Shown in pieces: positions 43,626 to 52,319 of a stretch of DNA of 64,000 bases; within the stretch, counting starts at the first letter, position 1; the number at the start of each line of letters is the position of its first letter. The notes beneath the pieces are model-generated. The model did no database searches and had not been told where the DNA came from. It saw nothing but the letters and a program-made list of their open reading frames with translations. Position numbers and translations under genes: made by a program. Source of the stretch: Bradyrhizobium erythrophlei (GTDB lineage Bacteria > Pseudomonadota > Alphaproteobacteria > Rhizobiales > Xanthobacteraceae); assembly GCA_900129675.1 (NCBI GenBank), contig FSRD01000002.1:186001-250000 (forward strand), given 5' to 3'.

Positions 43626-44633
43626 ATGTTCCACTCATTGTTACGCGGATCCCTTAGGCTTCTGAAATGGGCTTTATGCGGTGTTGGCGCGGTAGCTCTG
43701 GCACTCACCTGCCTTGTCGCGACGCCGTTGGTCGCTCCACCGGAGCTTCGTTCCATCTCCGCGGCACGCGGCAGCGTCGATGTGAGCACGTTGCCTCCGA
43801 TCGAGCGATTTCAGGCACGCGATGGCACGGCGCTGGGATTCCGCCATTACGCCGCGATCGGCCCCTCGACCGGCCGCACAGCCATCGTCGTTCATGGCTC
43901 GTCCGGCTCCAGCGGCAATAACATCCACGCGGTGTCCTTGGCCTTGGCGCAGCACGGCGTCGAAACCTATGCGTTGGATATTCGCGGCCATGGGGTGTCG
44001 GGAACGCGTGGCGATATCGGCTATGTCGGCCAGCTCGAAGACGATCTGGCTGATTTTGTCGCCGAGATTCGCAAGACCAATTCCGCCGCACCGCTGACGC
44101 TGATCGGACACTCCGCCGGCGGTGGATTTGTCCTTCGGGTGGCCGGCTCAAAAATCCAGAATCTGTTCACGCGGACCGTGCTGCTTGCACCGTATCTCGG
44201 CTACAGCGCCCCGACCAACCAGCCGAATTCTGGCGGCTGGGCTAACGCCGACACTCCACGCATCATCGCCCTGATGGTCCTGCGGAGACTGGGGATCGAG
44301 TGCTGTGATGCGCTTCCCGTCGTGGCCTTCGCGGTTCCGGCGAATTCGGCGAAGAGTCTGGTGCCGGCCTACACCGAACGGTTGCGAAGCAATTTCGGGG
44401 TCCATCGAGACTTCCGGACCGATCTCGCCGCGGCCACCAAACCGGTCACAATCTATTCCGGTGCGAATGACGAGTTGATGGTCGCGGACAAATATGCCGA
44501 GGCAGTGCGCGGGGTGGCGCCGAGGGTCGATGTAAAGCTGATAGACGGCATCAACCACATGGGCATCGTCAGCAATCCCGCCGCGGTATCGGCAATCGCC
44601 GACGACGTCGCGACAGCAGGTCCGAACTCATGA
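43626..44633 (+). CDS. Membrane-anchored alpha/beta hydrolase
   Basis: A 335-residue serine hydrolase with an N-terminal TM helix (LKWALCGVGAVALALTCLVA). The catalytic triad is intact: the Ser in TLIGHSAGGGFVLR (about residue 163), the Asp in IYSGANDELMVA and the His in IDGINHMGI. ATG 43626 follows GGGGAGAAAGCC. The stop overlaps the next gene's ATG (ATGA). The fold resembles monoacylglycerol lipase-type enzymes, but the substrate is unknown. Confidence 0.83.
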   Translation: MFHSLLRGSLRLLKWALCGVGAVALALTCLVATPLVAPPELRSISAARGSVDVSTLPPIERFQARDGTALGFRHYAAIGPSTGRTAIVVHGSSGSSGNNIHAVSLALAQHGVETYALDIRGHGVSGTRGDIGYVGQLEDDLADFVAEIRKTNSAAPLTLIGHSAGGGFVLRVAGSKIQNLFTRTVLLAPYLGYSAPTNQPNSGGWANADTPRIIALMVLRRLGIECCDALPVVAFAVPANSAKSLVPAYTERLRSNFGVHRDFRTDLAAATKPVTIYSGANDELMVADKYAEAVRGVAPRVDVKLIDGINHMGIVSNPAAVSAIADDVATAGPNS

Positions 44634-45187
44634 CGAGTGTCGATCCCAAAGAAGCCGCCTCTGCGCTGTCGGATATCGACGCGATTGCCCATCGGGTGCG
44701 TCAGTCCCAAATCTACAACCTCGCCAGCCTGATGCTGATCATGTGGGGCGTGCTGGTGTTTGCCGGCCACTTGGTTGTTCATGTTCTGCCGCGGAACGCG
44801 CTCATGATCTGGCTTGCGGTGACCGTGCTTGGGATCGCCGGTTCCTTCGCCATCAGTGCCTCGACCCGCGCCCGCACCGGCGTGCGGACTTTCGACGCGC
44901 GCTTCCTGATGGCATTCCTGCTGTTCCTGGGTTTCGGCTATCTCTGGACGCTCGGCCTCGGGCACTTCACCGCACGTCAAATGGACACGTTCTGGCCACT
45001 CTATTTCATGCTGGTCTACACCATCGCCGGGTTGTGGTTCGGGCTCGCCTTTGTCGCGATCGGCCTTGGCGTCACCGTGCTGACGTTGATCGGCTATTTT
45101 TTCATCGGCGGCTGGTTTCATTTGTGGATGGCAGTGGTCAATGGCGGCGGCATGATCCTCGGGGGCTTGTGGATGCGCCGGAGCTAG
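44630..45187 (+). CDS. Unknown five-helix membrane protein
   Basis: A 185-residue protein with five predicted TM segments (SLMLIMWGVLVFAGHLVV; LMIWLAVTVLGIAGSFAISA; RFLMAFLLFLGFGYLWTLG; FMLVYTIAGLWFGLAFVAIG; a final VVNGGGMILGGLWM). The N-terminal 30 residues are soluble and acidic. It overlaps the upstream hydrolase gene and ends 3 bases before the regulator gene. I do not recognise a family. Its position between a hydrolase and a winged-helix regulator suggests a shared function. Confidence 0.75.
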   Translation: MTSVDPKEAASALSDIDAIAHRVRQSQIYNLASLMLIMWGVLVFAGHLVVHVLPRNALMIWLAVTVLGIAGSFAISASTRARTGVRTFDARFLMAFLLFLGFGYLWTLGLGHFTARQMDTFWPLYFMLVYTIAGLWFGLAFVAIGLGVTVLTLIGYFFIGGWFHLWMAVVNGGGMILGGLWMRRS

Positions 45188-45190
45188 GGG

Positions 45191-45496
45191 ATGGCCGAAC
45201 TCGACGACATCATCCACCAGCCGCTGCGCCTTAGAATCATGGCCGCCTTGAATGCCATGCCGGGGAATACCGGGCTGGAATTTGCCAAGCTGAAAAGGCT
45301 GACCGGCGCCACAGACGGTAATCTCGGCGCCCATATCGAGACGCTGGCCAAGGCCGGCTATGTCTCGGTCGAGAAGGCCTTTGTCGGCAAGAAGCCGCAG
45401 ACCACGGTGACCGCCACCGCCGCCGGCCGCGGCGCCTTCGCCCGCCACGTCGCGACGCTGCAGGAGATCATCGCGGCTTCGGGCGGGAAGGCGTAG
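45191..45496 (+). CDS. Winged-helix transcription regulator (HTH_34-like)
   Basis: A 101-residue DNA-binding protein with a single winged-helix domain: HQPLRLRIMAALNAMPGNTG, LEFAKLKRLTGATDGNLGAH as the recognition region, then GYVSVEKAFVGKKPQTTVTA as the wing. It resembles the stand-alone winged-helix proteins often paired with membrane proteins of unknown function. It directly follows the membrane-protein gene and may regulate this operon, an inference. Confidence 0.85.
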   Translation: MAELDDIIHQPLRLRIMAALNAMPGNTGLEFAKLKRLTGATDGNLGAHIETLAKAGYVSVEKAFVGKKPQTTVTATAAGRGAFARHVATLQEIIAASGGKA

Positions 45497-45498
45497 CC

Positions 45499-45540
45499 GG
45501 TCATTCCGGGCTTGCGCTGCGCTCGCCCCCGGAATGACGG
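45499..45540. repeat. Short palindromic repeat before purD
   Basis: GGTCATTCCGGGCTTGCGCT and GCTCGCCCCCGGAATGACG are inverse halves. It lies 3 bases after the regulator stop. Confidence 0.75.
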
Positions 45541-45611
45541 CAATCCCCCTTGCAGAATGAGGGAGACTCGTGCGACCGACACGGTCTCGCACCCTTAATT
45601 GGCTACTCCTC

Positions 45612-46889
45612 ATGAACATCCTTCTGCTCGGTTCCGGCGGCCGCGAACACGCTCTCGCGTGGAAGATCGCGGCGTCCCCGCTGCTGACGAAATTGTGGTG
45701 CGCGCCGGGCAATGCCGGGATCGCCCGGGAAGCCGAATGCATCGCGCTCGATATTGCCGATCATGCTGATGTGATCGACTTCTGCAGGCGCAACGCGGTG
45801 GATCTGGTCGTGGTCGGTCCGGAGACGCCGCTCGCGGCCGGGATCGTCGACGACCTCACGAGCGCCGGGATCAAGGCATTCGGGCCGAGCAAACTTGCGG
45901 CCCAGCTCGAAGGCTCCAAGGGATTTACAAAGGACCTCTGCAGCGAGTTCAACATTCCGACCGGCACCTACCGGCGTTTCGGCAATGCAGCCGACGCGCT
46001 GGCGTATGTGCGCGCGCAGGGCGCGCCGATCGTGGTCAAGGCCGACGGCCTCGCCGCCGGCAAGGGCGTGGTGGTTGCCGAGACCTTGCCTGAGGCCGAG
46101 GACGCCATCGTCATGATGTTCGACGGCGGATTTGGTTCGGCCGGCGCCGAGGTCGTGATCGAGGAATTTTTATCGGGCCGCGAGATCAGCTTCTTTGCGC
46201 TGTGCGACGGCGAGACCGCGATTCCGCTTGCGACCGCGCAGGACCACAAGCGCGCATTAGATCACGACCAGGGGCCGAATACCGGCGGCATGGGCGCCTA
46301 TTCGCCGACCCCGTTCGTGACGCCGGAGATCCACGACCAGATCATGGCGCGGATCATCCTGCCGACGGTCGCCGGTATGAAGAAACGCGGCACGCCGTTC
46401 CGCGGCATCCTCTATGCCGGCGTGATGCTGACGGAGCAGGGTCCCAAACTGTTCGAATACAATGTCCGCTTCGGCGATCCCGAATGCCAGGTGCTGATGC
46501 TGCGGATGATGTCGGATATCGTGCCGGCGTTCCTGGCCTCCTGCGACGGCCAGTTGAAAAACTTTGACGTCCGCTGGTTTCCCGATCCGGCGCTGACGGT
46601 GGTGATGGCGGCCAAAGGCTATCCCGGCGACTACGCCAAGGGCACGCGCATCGAGGGGCTCGATGACGCGGCCAAGATCGAGGGCGTCGAAATCTTCCAC
46701 GCCGGCACGGTCACGAAGAACGGCGCCATTCTCGCCAATGGCGGCCGCGTGCTGAACGTCTGCGCCTCCGGCAAGACGGTGAGCGAGGCGCAGCAACGCG
46801 CCTATCAGGCGGTCGACCGCATCATATGGCCGGAAGGCTTCTGCCGCCGCGACATCGCCTGGCAGGCGGTGGAGCAGGAGCGGGCGTAA
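45612..46889 (+). CDS. purD: Phosphoribosylamine-glycine ligase PurD
   Basis: A 425-residue ATP-grasp enzyme for the second step of purine synthesis (joins glycine to phosphoribosylamine). Seen are MNILLLGSGGREHALAWKIA, DLVVVGPETPLAAGIVDDLT, PIVVKADGLAAGKGVVVAET and the MGAYSPTPFVTPEI segment after DQGPNTGG. ATG 45612 gives the standard N-terminus, so the longer upstream frame is set aside. A repeat begins 20 bases after the stop. Confidence 0.97.
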   Translation: MNILLLGSGGREHALAWKIAASPLLTKLWCAPGNAGIAREAECIALDIADHADVIDFCRRNAVDLVVVGPETPLAAGIVDDLTSAGIKAFGPSKLAAQLEGSKGFTKDLCSEFNIPTGTYRRFGNAADALAYVRAQGAPIVVKADGLAAGKGVVVAETLPEAEDAIVMMFDGGFGSAGAEVVIEEFLSGREISFFALCDGETAIPLATAQDHKRALDHDQGPNTGGMGAYSPTPFVTPEIHDQIMARIILPTVAGMKKRGTPFRGILYAGVMLTEQGPKLFEYNVRFGDPECQVLMLRMMSDIVPAFLASCDGQLKNFDVRWFPDPALTVVMAAKGYPGDYAKGTRIEGLDDAAKIEGVEIFHAGTVTKNGAILANGGRVLNVCASGKTVSEAQQRAYQAVDRIIWPEGFCRRDIAWQAVEQERA

Positions 46890-46909
46890 GGGGTGACACT
46901 ACCTCTGCC

Positions 46910-47030
46910 GTCATTGCGAGGAGCACTTGCGACGAAGCAATCCATCTCTCCGCGTATGCAGCGCTATGGATTGCTTCGCGGAGCCTGTCATCGGGCGCGC
47001 ATTCGCGCGACCCGGTGGCTCGCAATGACG
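46910..47030. repeat. Dispersed REP-like repeat (CGTCATTGCGAG type), copy 3
   Basis: It starts CGTCATTGCGAGGAGCACTT and ends GGCTCGCAATGACG, with the GCAATCCA / TGGATTGC pair inside. It fills the space between the convergent purD and acyl-CoA dehydrogenase genes and touches the dehydrogenase stop. Confidence 0.9.
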
Positions 47031-48263
47031 TTACAGCAAATCCCCACCGGCCGCGCTTGCCGTGGTGCCGTGCTCGCGGAACGCCTTGATGACGTTCTTG
47101 CCGATCCGCCACTTGTGCACTTCGTCGGGACCGTCGACCAGCCGTTGCGCTCGGACCTGGGTGTACCATTTGGCAAGCGGCGTGTCCTGGCTGAAGCCGA
47201 GCGCGCCGTGGAGCTGGATCGCGGTGTCGATCACCTTGTGCACCATGTGCGCGTGGAAGATCTTTGCGATCGAATTCTCCTGCCTTATGTCCATGCCCTT
47301 TTCCGCCTTGTAGGCGATATGCAGCAGCATCAGCCGGCCGATATAGAGCTCGCTGGCGCAATCGGCGAGCATGAACTGCACCGCCTGGCGGTCGGCGAGC
47401 AGCGTGCCGAAGGTCGAGCGCTTGGTCACATGCGCGGCCGCCATGTCGAGCGCGCGCTGGGCCTTGGCGACGTTGTGCATGCCATGGCGCAGCCGGCCAT
47501 AGGCGAGGCGGTGCTGGCCCATGGCAAAACCGTTGCCTTCGCCGCCGACGAGATTGTCGGCCGGCACCTTCAGATCCCTGATCTCGATCTCGGAGTGGCC
47601 GCCATGGATCACCTCGTCATGCGGTCCCTCGAGCGCCATGTTCGCGACATTGCGCTTGATCTTGTAGCCGGGGTTCGGCAGTTCGACGAGGAAGGTCGAA
47701 TACTGCTTGTGGCGCGGTGCGTTCGGATCGGTCTTGGCCATCACCAGCGCCATGTCGGCGACGCTGGCCGACGAGGAGAACCATTTCTCGCCGTTGAGGA
47801 CGTAATTCTCGTTGCCGTCCTTCACCGCCGTGGTCTGCATGCCCGTGGCGTCGGCGCCGGCGGCCTTTTCGGTCATCGAGAAGCAGATGCGCTTGTCGCC
47901 GTTGAGCAGGGGCTTGAGGAATTTCTCCTTCTGATATTCCGTGCCATGGGCGAGAATCGTCATCATCGAGGCGTCGTCGGGGCCCTGCGTGTTCATCGAC
48001 AGCGCGCCGAGCATGCTCTCGCCGAGCTCCATCTGCACCAGCGCGTTGGCCAGCGGTCCGAGGCCCATGCCGCCATACTCCTTCGGCACCCACGGGCACC
48101 ACAGGCCCTGTGCGCGAGCCTTCTTCCGCAGCGGGCCGAGCACCTCGGCGAGCGGCTTGGTATCGAGTTCCTTTTCCGCGGGGATGCATTCGTCATGCAC
48201 CCATTTGCGGACCTTTTCGCGGATCGCCTTGGCTTCGGCAGGAATCTCGAAATCGATCGACAT
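47031..48263 (-). CDS. Acyl-CoA dehydrogenase
   Basis: A 410-residue flavoenzyme that makes an alpha-beta double bond in acyl-CoAs. The domains appear in order: helical N-terminus (MSIDFEIPAEAKAIREKVRK), FAD/substrate middle (RICFSMTEKAAGADATGMQT, NGEKWFSSSASVADMALVMA) and helical C-terminus with VDGPDEVHKWRIGKNVIKAF, which resembles the ACAD10/11 type. ATG 48263 follows GAGGAAATGCC; a longer frame continues antisense to the hydrolase and is rejected. It is divergent from the dehalogenase-like gene at 48387. Confidence 0.92.
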   Translation of the reverse strand: MSIDFEIPAEAKAIREKVRKWVHDECIPAEKELDTKPLAEVLGPLRKKARAQGLWCPWVPKEYGGMGLGPLANALVQMELGESMLGALSMNTQGPDDASMMTILAHGTEYQKEKFLKPLLNGDKRICFSMTEKAAGADATGMQTTAVKDGNENYVLNGEKWFSSSASVADMALVMAKTDPNAPRHKQYSTFLVELPNPGYKIKRNVANMALEGPHDEVIHGGHSEIEIRDLKVPADNLVGGEGNGFAMGQHRLAYGRLRHGMHNVAKAQRALDMAAAHVTKRSTFGTLLADRQAVQFMLADCASELYIGRLMLLHIAYKAEKGMDIRQENSIAKIFHAHMVHKVIDTAIQLHGALGFSQDTPLAKWYTQVRAQRLVDGPDEVHKWRIGKNVIKAFREHGTTASAAGGDLL

Positions 48264-48386
48264 GGCATTTCCTCGTTTCGGTTTGTTGTTGGTTGGGCCT
48301 GGAGATGGCATAAACCCGCGACATGCCAGCGGCAACGACAAACAAAGTTTGAAGCAAGAGCCCGCCGGCCAGGGAGTGCCAACGCA

Positions 48387-49292
48387 ATGCCCGATCTCGC
48401 CGACTTGTTTCCAGGCTTTGGCTCCGAATGGATCAACACCTCGGCGGGACGCATCTTCGCGCGCGTCGGCGGCGAGGGGCCGCCGCTGATGCTGCTGCAC
48501 GGATTTTCACAAACCCATGTGCAGTGGCACCGCGTCGCGCCGCAACTCGCCGACAAATTCACGCTTATCATCGCGGACCTGCCCGGCTATGGCTGGTCGG
48601 ACATGCCCGACAGCGACAAGGAGCATTTGCCCTACACCAAGCGCGCGATGGCGAAGACGATGGTGGAGGCGATGGAGCAACTCGGCCACGTTCATTTCGC
48701 GCTCGCCGGCCATGACCGCGGCGGGCGCGTCTCGTACCGGCTGGCGCTCGATCATCCCGGGCGTCTGTCGAAGCTCGCGGTGCTCGATATCCTGCCGACC
48801 TATAATTACTGGGAGCGCATGAACCGGCTCTATGCGCTGAAGATCTATCACTGGACCTTTCTGGCGCAGCCATATCCGCTGCCGGAAACCCTGATCGGCA
48901 GCAATCCGGATTTCTTCCTCAAGCAGAAGATGGCGAGCCAGACCAAGTCGAAAACGCTTGCTGCAATCGATCCGCGCGCGCTGGAACATTATCTGGCGCC
49001 GTTCCGCGATCCTTCCCGCCTGCATGCGATGTGCGAGGATTATCGCGCCGGCGCCTACGCCGATTACGAGATCGATAAGGCCGATCACGACGCCGGCAAG
49101 AAAATCACGATCCCGATGCTGGCTTTGTGGGGCGATGCCGGCGTCGCCAGCGCCGCCGCCACGCCGCTCGACACCTGGAAGAACTGGGCGACCAACGTCA
49201 CGGGATCGCCGGTCGATTCCGGGCATTTTCTGACGGAGGAGAATCCGGAAGTGACGGCGAAGCTGTTGAGGCAGTTTTTTACTGCTGCATGA
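48387..49292 (+). CDS. Fluoroacetate-dehalogenase-like alpha/beta hydrolase
   Basis: A 301-residue alpha/beta hydrolase that closely resembles, from memory, the R. palustris fluoroacetate dehalogenase. The start MPDLADLFPGFGSEWINTS is the same as I recall. The residues reported for C-F cleavage there line up exactly: nucleophile D110 in LAGHDRGGR, substrate-binding R111 and R114, D134, H155 and W156 (YHWTF), Y219 and H280. That enzyme hydrolyses fluoroacetate and chloroacetate to glycolate. Nothing nearby confirms the substrate, although glycolate oxidase genes occur in the window. It is divergent from an acyl-CoA dehydrogenase. Confidence 0.9.
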   Translation: MPDLADLFPGFGSEWINTSAGRIFARVGGEGPPLMLLHGFSQTHVQWHRVAPQLADKFTLIIADLPGYGWSDMPDSDKEHLPYTKRAMAKTMVEAMEQLGHVHFALAGHDRGGRVSYRLALDHPGRLSKLAVLDILPTYNYWERMNRLYALKIYHWTFLAQPYPLPETLIGSNPDFFLKQKMASQTKSKTLAAIDPRALEHYLAPFRDPSRLHAMCEDYRAGAYADYEIDKADHDAGKKITIPMLALWGDAGVASAAATPLDTWKNWATNVTGSPVDSGHFLTEENPEVTAKLLRQFFTAA

Positions 49293-49306
49293 GCCACAAC
49301 CTAACT

Positions 49307-49406
49307 CGTCATACCCGCGAAAGCGGGTATCCAGTACGAGGCCGCCTCTCGGTCAATCACTGCTGTCTCTGGAATACTGGATCATCCGCTTTCGCGGATG
49401 ATGACA
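49307..49406. repeat. Palindromic repeat after the dehalogenase-like gene
   Basis: CGTCATACCCGCGAAAGCGG opens and GCGGATGATGACAG closes the element, with an inner TATCCAGTA / ATACTGGATC inversion. It lies between two convergent genes. Confidence 0.75.
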
Positions 49407-49431
49407 GCGGAGTGTTTGGCGGCAGCGCGGC

Positions 49432-49878
49432 CTACCTTCTCACCTTGAAAAACTCCTTGAGCAGCGTCGCCGCCTCGGTCTCGCCGACGGCGGAATAGAC
49501 CTCGGGGACGTGATGACAGGTCGGAGAAGCAAAGAACCGCACGCCGGAATCGACCGCGCCGCCCTTGGGGTCGGCGGCGCCGTAATACAATCGCCGGATC
49601 CGCGCGAACGAGATCGCGGCCGCGCACATCGTGCACGGCTCCAGCGTGACATAGAGGTCGCAATCGACCAGCCGCTCGGTGCCGATGGCCTCGGCGGCCT
49701 GCCGGATCGCCAAAATCTCGGCATGTGCGGTCGGATCGCGGTCGGTCAGGGTCCGGTTGCCGGCGGTGGCAATGACGTCGTAACCCCTGACAATCACGCA
49801 TCCGATCGGAACTTCGCCCGCTTTTCCGGTGTTTTCGGCGGTTTTCAGGGCCAAATCCATGAAAGAAGGGGCGGTCAT
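49432..49878 (-). CDS. tadA: tRNA-specific adenosine deaminase TadA
   Basis: A 148-residue deaminase that converts A34 to inosine in tRNA-Arg(ACG). The zinc site is complete: H52 and E54 in TAHAEILAI, and C82/C85 in LEPCTMCAAAI. The C-terminus has the RNA-contact region PTCHHVPEVYSAVGETEAAT. ATG 49878 (MTAPSFM) is favoured because it gives the usual N-terminus. Confidence 0.95.
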   Translation of the reverse strand: MTAPSFMDLALKTAENTGKAGEVPIGCVIVRGYDVIATAGNRTLTDRDPTAHAEILAIRQAAEAIGTERLVDCDLYVTLEPCTMCAAAISFARIRRLYYGAADPKGGAVDSGVRFFASPTCHHVPEVYSAVGETEAATLLKEFFKVRR

Positions 49879-49910
49879 GCCTCGTATCATCGGAAGAAAC
49901 CTGCTATGAG

Positions 49911-49958
49911 GTGCGCCTTCAGCAAAAGTGGATACCGGTTTTGCGTGAGAATGCGCCT
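49911..49958. repeat. Intergenic repeat with the shared core
   Basis: AAAAGTGGATACCGGTTTTG at 49924 with flanks GGTGCGCCTTC and GAATGCGCCTT. The core is the same as in the repeats at 3874, 4591 and 10326. It is in the leader of the pseudouridine synthase gene. Confidence 0.65.
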
Positions 49959-50043
49959 TGAGCCAAGTGCGCGCGCGTTATCGCTATGACAGCCCATCCA
50001 CGTCAGCCTGATCGCCATTTCATTCGTTTACGAGAGACCATTC

Positions 50044-52185
50044 ATGCCCCGCGATAGTGATAAAAACAATGATTCCCGCGGCCGGCGTGACCGCCCGTCC
50101 GGCGGCAAGGGCCGCTCCGGCGCCGCACGTGGACCCGAGAAGAAATTCGCCAAGCGCGGTTTTGCCGGCAAAGGCGACGGCGACAAATCCTTTGGCAAGA
50201 AGCCCTATGCGGGCGGGGGCAAGCCTTACGCCGGCAATCGCGACGATCGTCCGCCGCGCCGGGATTTTGGCGACGCGCCGAGGCCGCCGCGTTTCAATCG
50301 CGACGACCGTCCCGCTGGCGACCGTCCGGATCGCAAGAGCGACCGCGGGGATCGTGGGCCGCGGAAGGAATTTCGGCCGCGCGACGGCCGCGACGGCGAG
50401 AAGCGTTCGTTCAAACCGCGCGAAGATCGGGGCGGCGACAAGCGCCCGTACACGCCGCGCGGCGACCGCCCGAACTTCAACCGCGGCGATCGCGACGATG
50501 CCCGCCCGGCCGCACGATCTTCCGACCGGAAATTCGGCGATAAAAAGCCTTACACGCCGCGGGAACGCGACGGCGAAAAGCGGCCCTATACCCCGCGCGG
50601 CGAAGGTTTCCGCAAGGACGGCGACCGGCCGCGCGGCGATCGCCCGTACAGTCCGCGGCCGTCGCGCGACGGCGATCGCCCCGAGCGAAAATTTGGCGGC
50701 GACAAGAAATTCTCCCGTGGTGCGCCGGACCGTGGTCCGCGCAAGGATTTTGGCAGCCGCCCGGACGGTGGCCGGAATCGCGATGGAGATCGCGGCGATT
50801 CCAAACCGTGGCAGAAGCGCGATGATCGTGGCGAACGCGATTCCCGCCCGCGTGACGGTGCGCGGAATTTCGACAAGCCGCGTTTTGACAAACCTCGCTA
50901 CGACAAGCCGCGCGAGGATCGCCCGTCAGGCGACCGTCCGTTCCGCGAGCGTCCGAAATTCGATCGCCCCCGCGAAGATCGCCCGAAATTCGACCGTCCG
51001 CGTCAGCGCCCGGAAGGCCGCACCGACTGGCAGGAGCATCCGCGCAGCGAGGCCGGTGAGGATCGGCCGCGCCGCGACAACGAGGACGACAGCAGGATTT
51101 TCGCCAAACGCCCGGCGTTCGGCGGCCGCGGCGCTTATCGCGAACGCACGCCCGATTTCGAAAAGCGTGGGCCGCGGCCTCCAAAGGAAAAGAAATCCGG
51201 CGAGCGTATCGCAAAAGTGGTGTCGCGCGCGGGCCTCGCCTCGCGCCGCGACGCCGAGGAATGGATCACGCAGGGCCGCGTCACGGTGAATGGCCGCGTC
51301 ATCAATTCGCCGGCGCTCGACGTTACCGCCAACGATGTCATCACCGTCGACGGCAAGCCGTTGCCGCCGCGCGAGCGCACGCGGCTGTGGATGTTTCACA
51401 AGCCGCGCGGCCTGATGACCACCCACGCCGACCCGGAAGGGCGGCCGACGGTATTCGACAATCTGCCGGAAGGCCTGCCGCGGCTGATCTCGATCGGCCG
51501 GCTCGATTTCAACACCGAAGGCCTGCTGCTGCTGACCAACGATGGCGGGCTGGCGCGCGCGCTCGAATTGCCCGACACCGGCTGGCTGCGGCGCTACCGC
51601 GTCCGCGCCCATGGCGAGGTGACGCAGGCGCAGCTCGATGAACTGAAAAAGGGCGTCGAAGTCGACGGCGTCAAATACGGCTCGATCGACGCGACCCTGG
51701 AGCGCGACCAGGGCGCCAATGTCTGGCTGGTGTTTGCGATCCGCGAAGGCAAGAACCGCGAAGTCCGCAACGTGATGGCGCATCTCGGCCTCGAGGTGAA
51801 CCGGCTGATCCGGGTGTCTTACGGCCCGTTCCAGCTCGGCGAACTCGCCGAGGGCCAGGTCGAGGAGGTCAAGACCCGGGTGCTGCGCAAGCAGCTTGGC
51901 GAAAAGATCGCAACCCTTGCAGGCGCCGACTTCAATCGGCCGATGCCTGGCGAAGCCAAGGACGAGCCCGCCGACGATGCGGCCCCGCGCGGCAAAAAGC
52001 CGTTCAAGCCGTTGGGCAAGAGCGCACTGATCGCCGACCGCAAGGGCCGCCGCGTGCTGGTACAGCGCACCGGCAGCGACGAAGCCCGCGCCCGCAACGA
52101 GGAAGAGGCCAATGGCTACGGGCCGCCGCGCCGCCCCCAGCGCGGCTATCACGGCAAGCGCGATCTGAAGCCGCGGGACGAGTAA
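50044..52185 (+). CDS. rluB: rRNA pseudouridine synthase (RsuA/RluB type) with long N-terminal low-complexity region
   Basis: A 713-residue protein. Residues ~387-445 are an S4 RNA-binding domain (ERIAKVVSRAGLASRRDAEE), followed by the pseudouridine synthase domain with the catalytic ISIGRLDFNTEGLLLLTND (D488) and EGKNREVRNVMAHLGLEVNR. This is the RsuA/RluB/RluE group; RluB modifies 23S U2605. The first ~380 residues are Arg/Asp/Lys/Pro-rich and largely disordered, with repeats such as KRPYTPRG and KFDRPRED. The ~90-residue tail is basic. Such a long N-terminal region is not needed for catalysis and may bind RNA. Confidence 0.9.
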   Translation: MPRDSDKNNDSRGRRDRPSGGKGRSGAARGPEKKFAKRGFAGKGDGDKSFGKKPYAGGGKPYAGNRDDRPPRRDFGDAPRPPRFNRDDRPAGDRPDRKSDRGDRGPRKEFRPRDGRDGEKRSFKPREDRGGDKRPYTPRGDRPNFNRGDRDDARPAARSSDRKFGDKKPYTPRERDGEKRPYTPRGEGFRKDGDRPRGDRPYSPRPSRDGDRPERKFGGDKKFSRGAPDRGPRKDFGSRPDGGRNRDGDRGDSKPWQKRDDRGERDSRPRDGARNFDKPRFDKPRYDKPREDRPSGDRPFRERPKFDRPREDRPKFDRPRQRPEGRTDWQEHPRSEAGEDRPRRDNEDDSRIFAKRPAFGGRGAYRERTPDFEKRGPRPPKEKKSGERIAKVVSRAGLASRRDAEEWITQGRVTVNGRVINSPALDVTANDVITVDGKPLPPRERTRLWMFHKPRGLMTTHADPEGRPTVFDNLPEGLPRLISIGRLDFNTEGLLLLTNDGGLARALELPDTGWLRRYRVRAHGEVTQAQLDELKKGVEVDGVKYGSIDATLERDQGANVWLVFAIREGKNREVRNVMAHLGLEVNRLIRVSYGPFQLGELAEGQVEEVKTRVLRKQLGEKIATLAGADFNRPMPGEAKDEPADDAAPRGKKPFKPLGKSALIADRKGRRVLVQRTGSDEARARNEEEANGYGPPRRPQRGYHGKRDLKPRDE

Positions 52186-52225
52186 CGTTAGATGGTTGGA
52201 ATGAACCTGCCGACGTCCGAACAGC

Positions 52226-52315
52226 CGTCATGGCCGGGCTTGACCCGGCCATCCACATCTTTCTTATGTCGCGCGTTTCAAGACGTGGATGCCCGGGACA
52301 AGCCCGGGCATGACG
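52226..52315. repeat. Palindromic repeat abutting the rsmD start
   Basis: CGTCATGGCCGGGCTTGACC opens it and GCCCGGGCATGACG closes it. Its end is four bases before the rsmD ATG, so the repeat forms nearly the whole leader of that gene. It is like those at 20884 and 41735. Confidence 0.85.
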
Positions 52316-52319
52316 AGTA

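Noticed and set aside
46893..48386. A long N-terminal extension in frame with the dehalogenase-like gene
   Set aside because: It is antisense to the acyl-CoA dehydrogenase. The true start at 48387 matches the known N-terminus of the family.
50057..51289. A 410-residue frame overlapping the pseudouridine synthase N-terminus
   Set aside because: It is the +1 frame of a repetitive Arg/Asp/Pro region and has only Arg/Ala/Thr-rich sequence.
50926..52152. A 408-residue minus-strand frame opposite the pseudouridine synthase
   Set aside because: It mirrors the S4/synthase domains, which are clearly coded on the plus strand.
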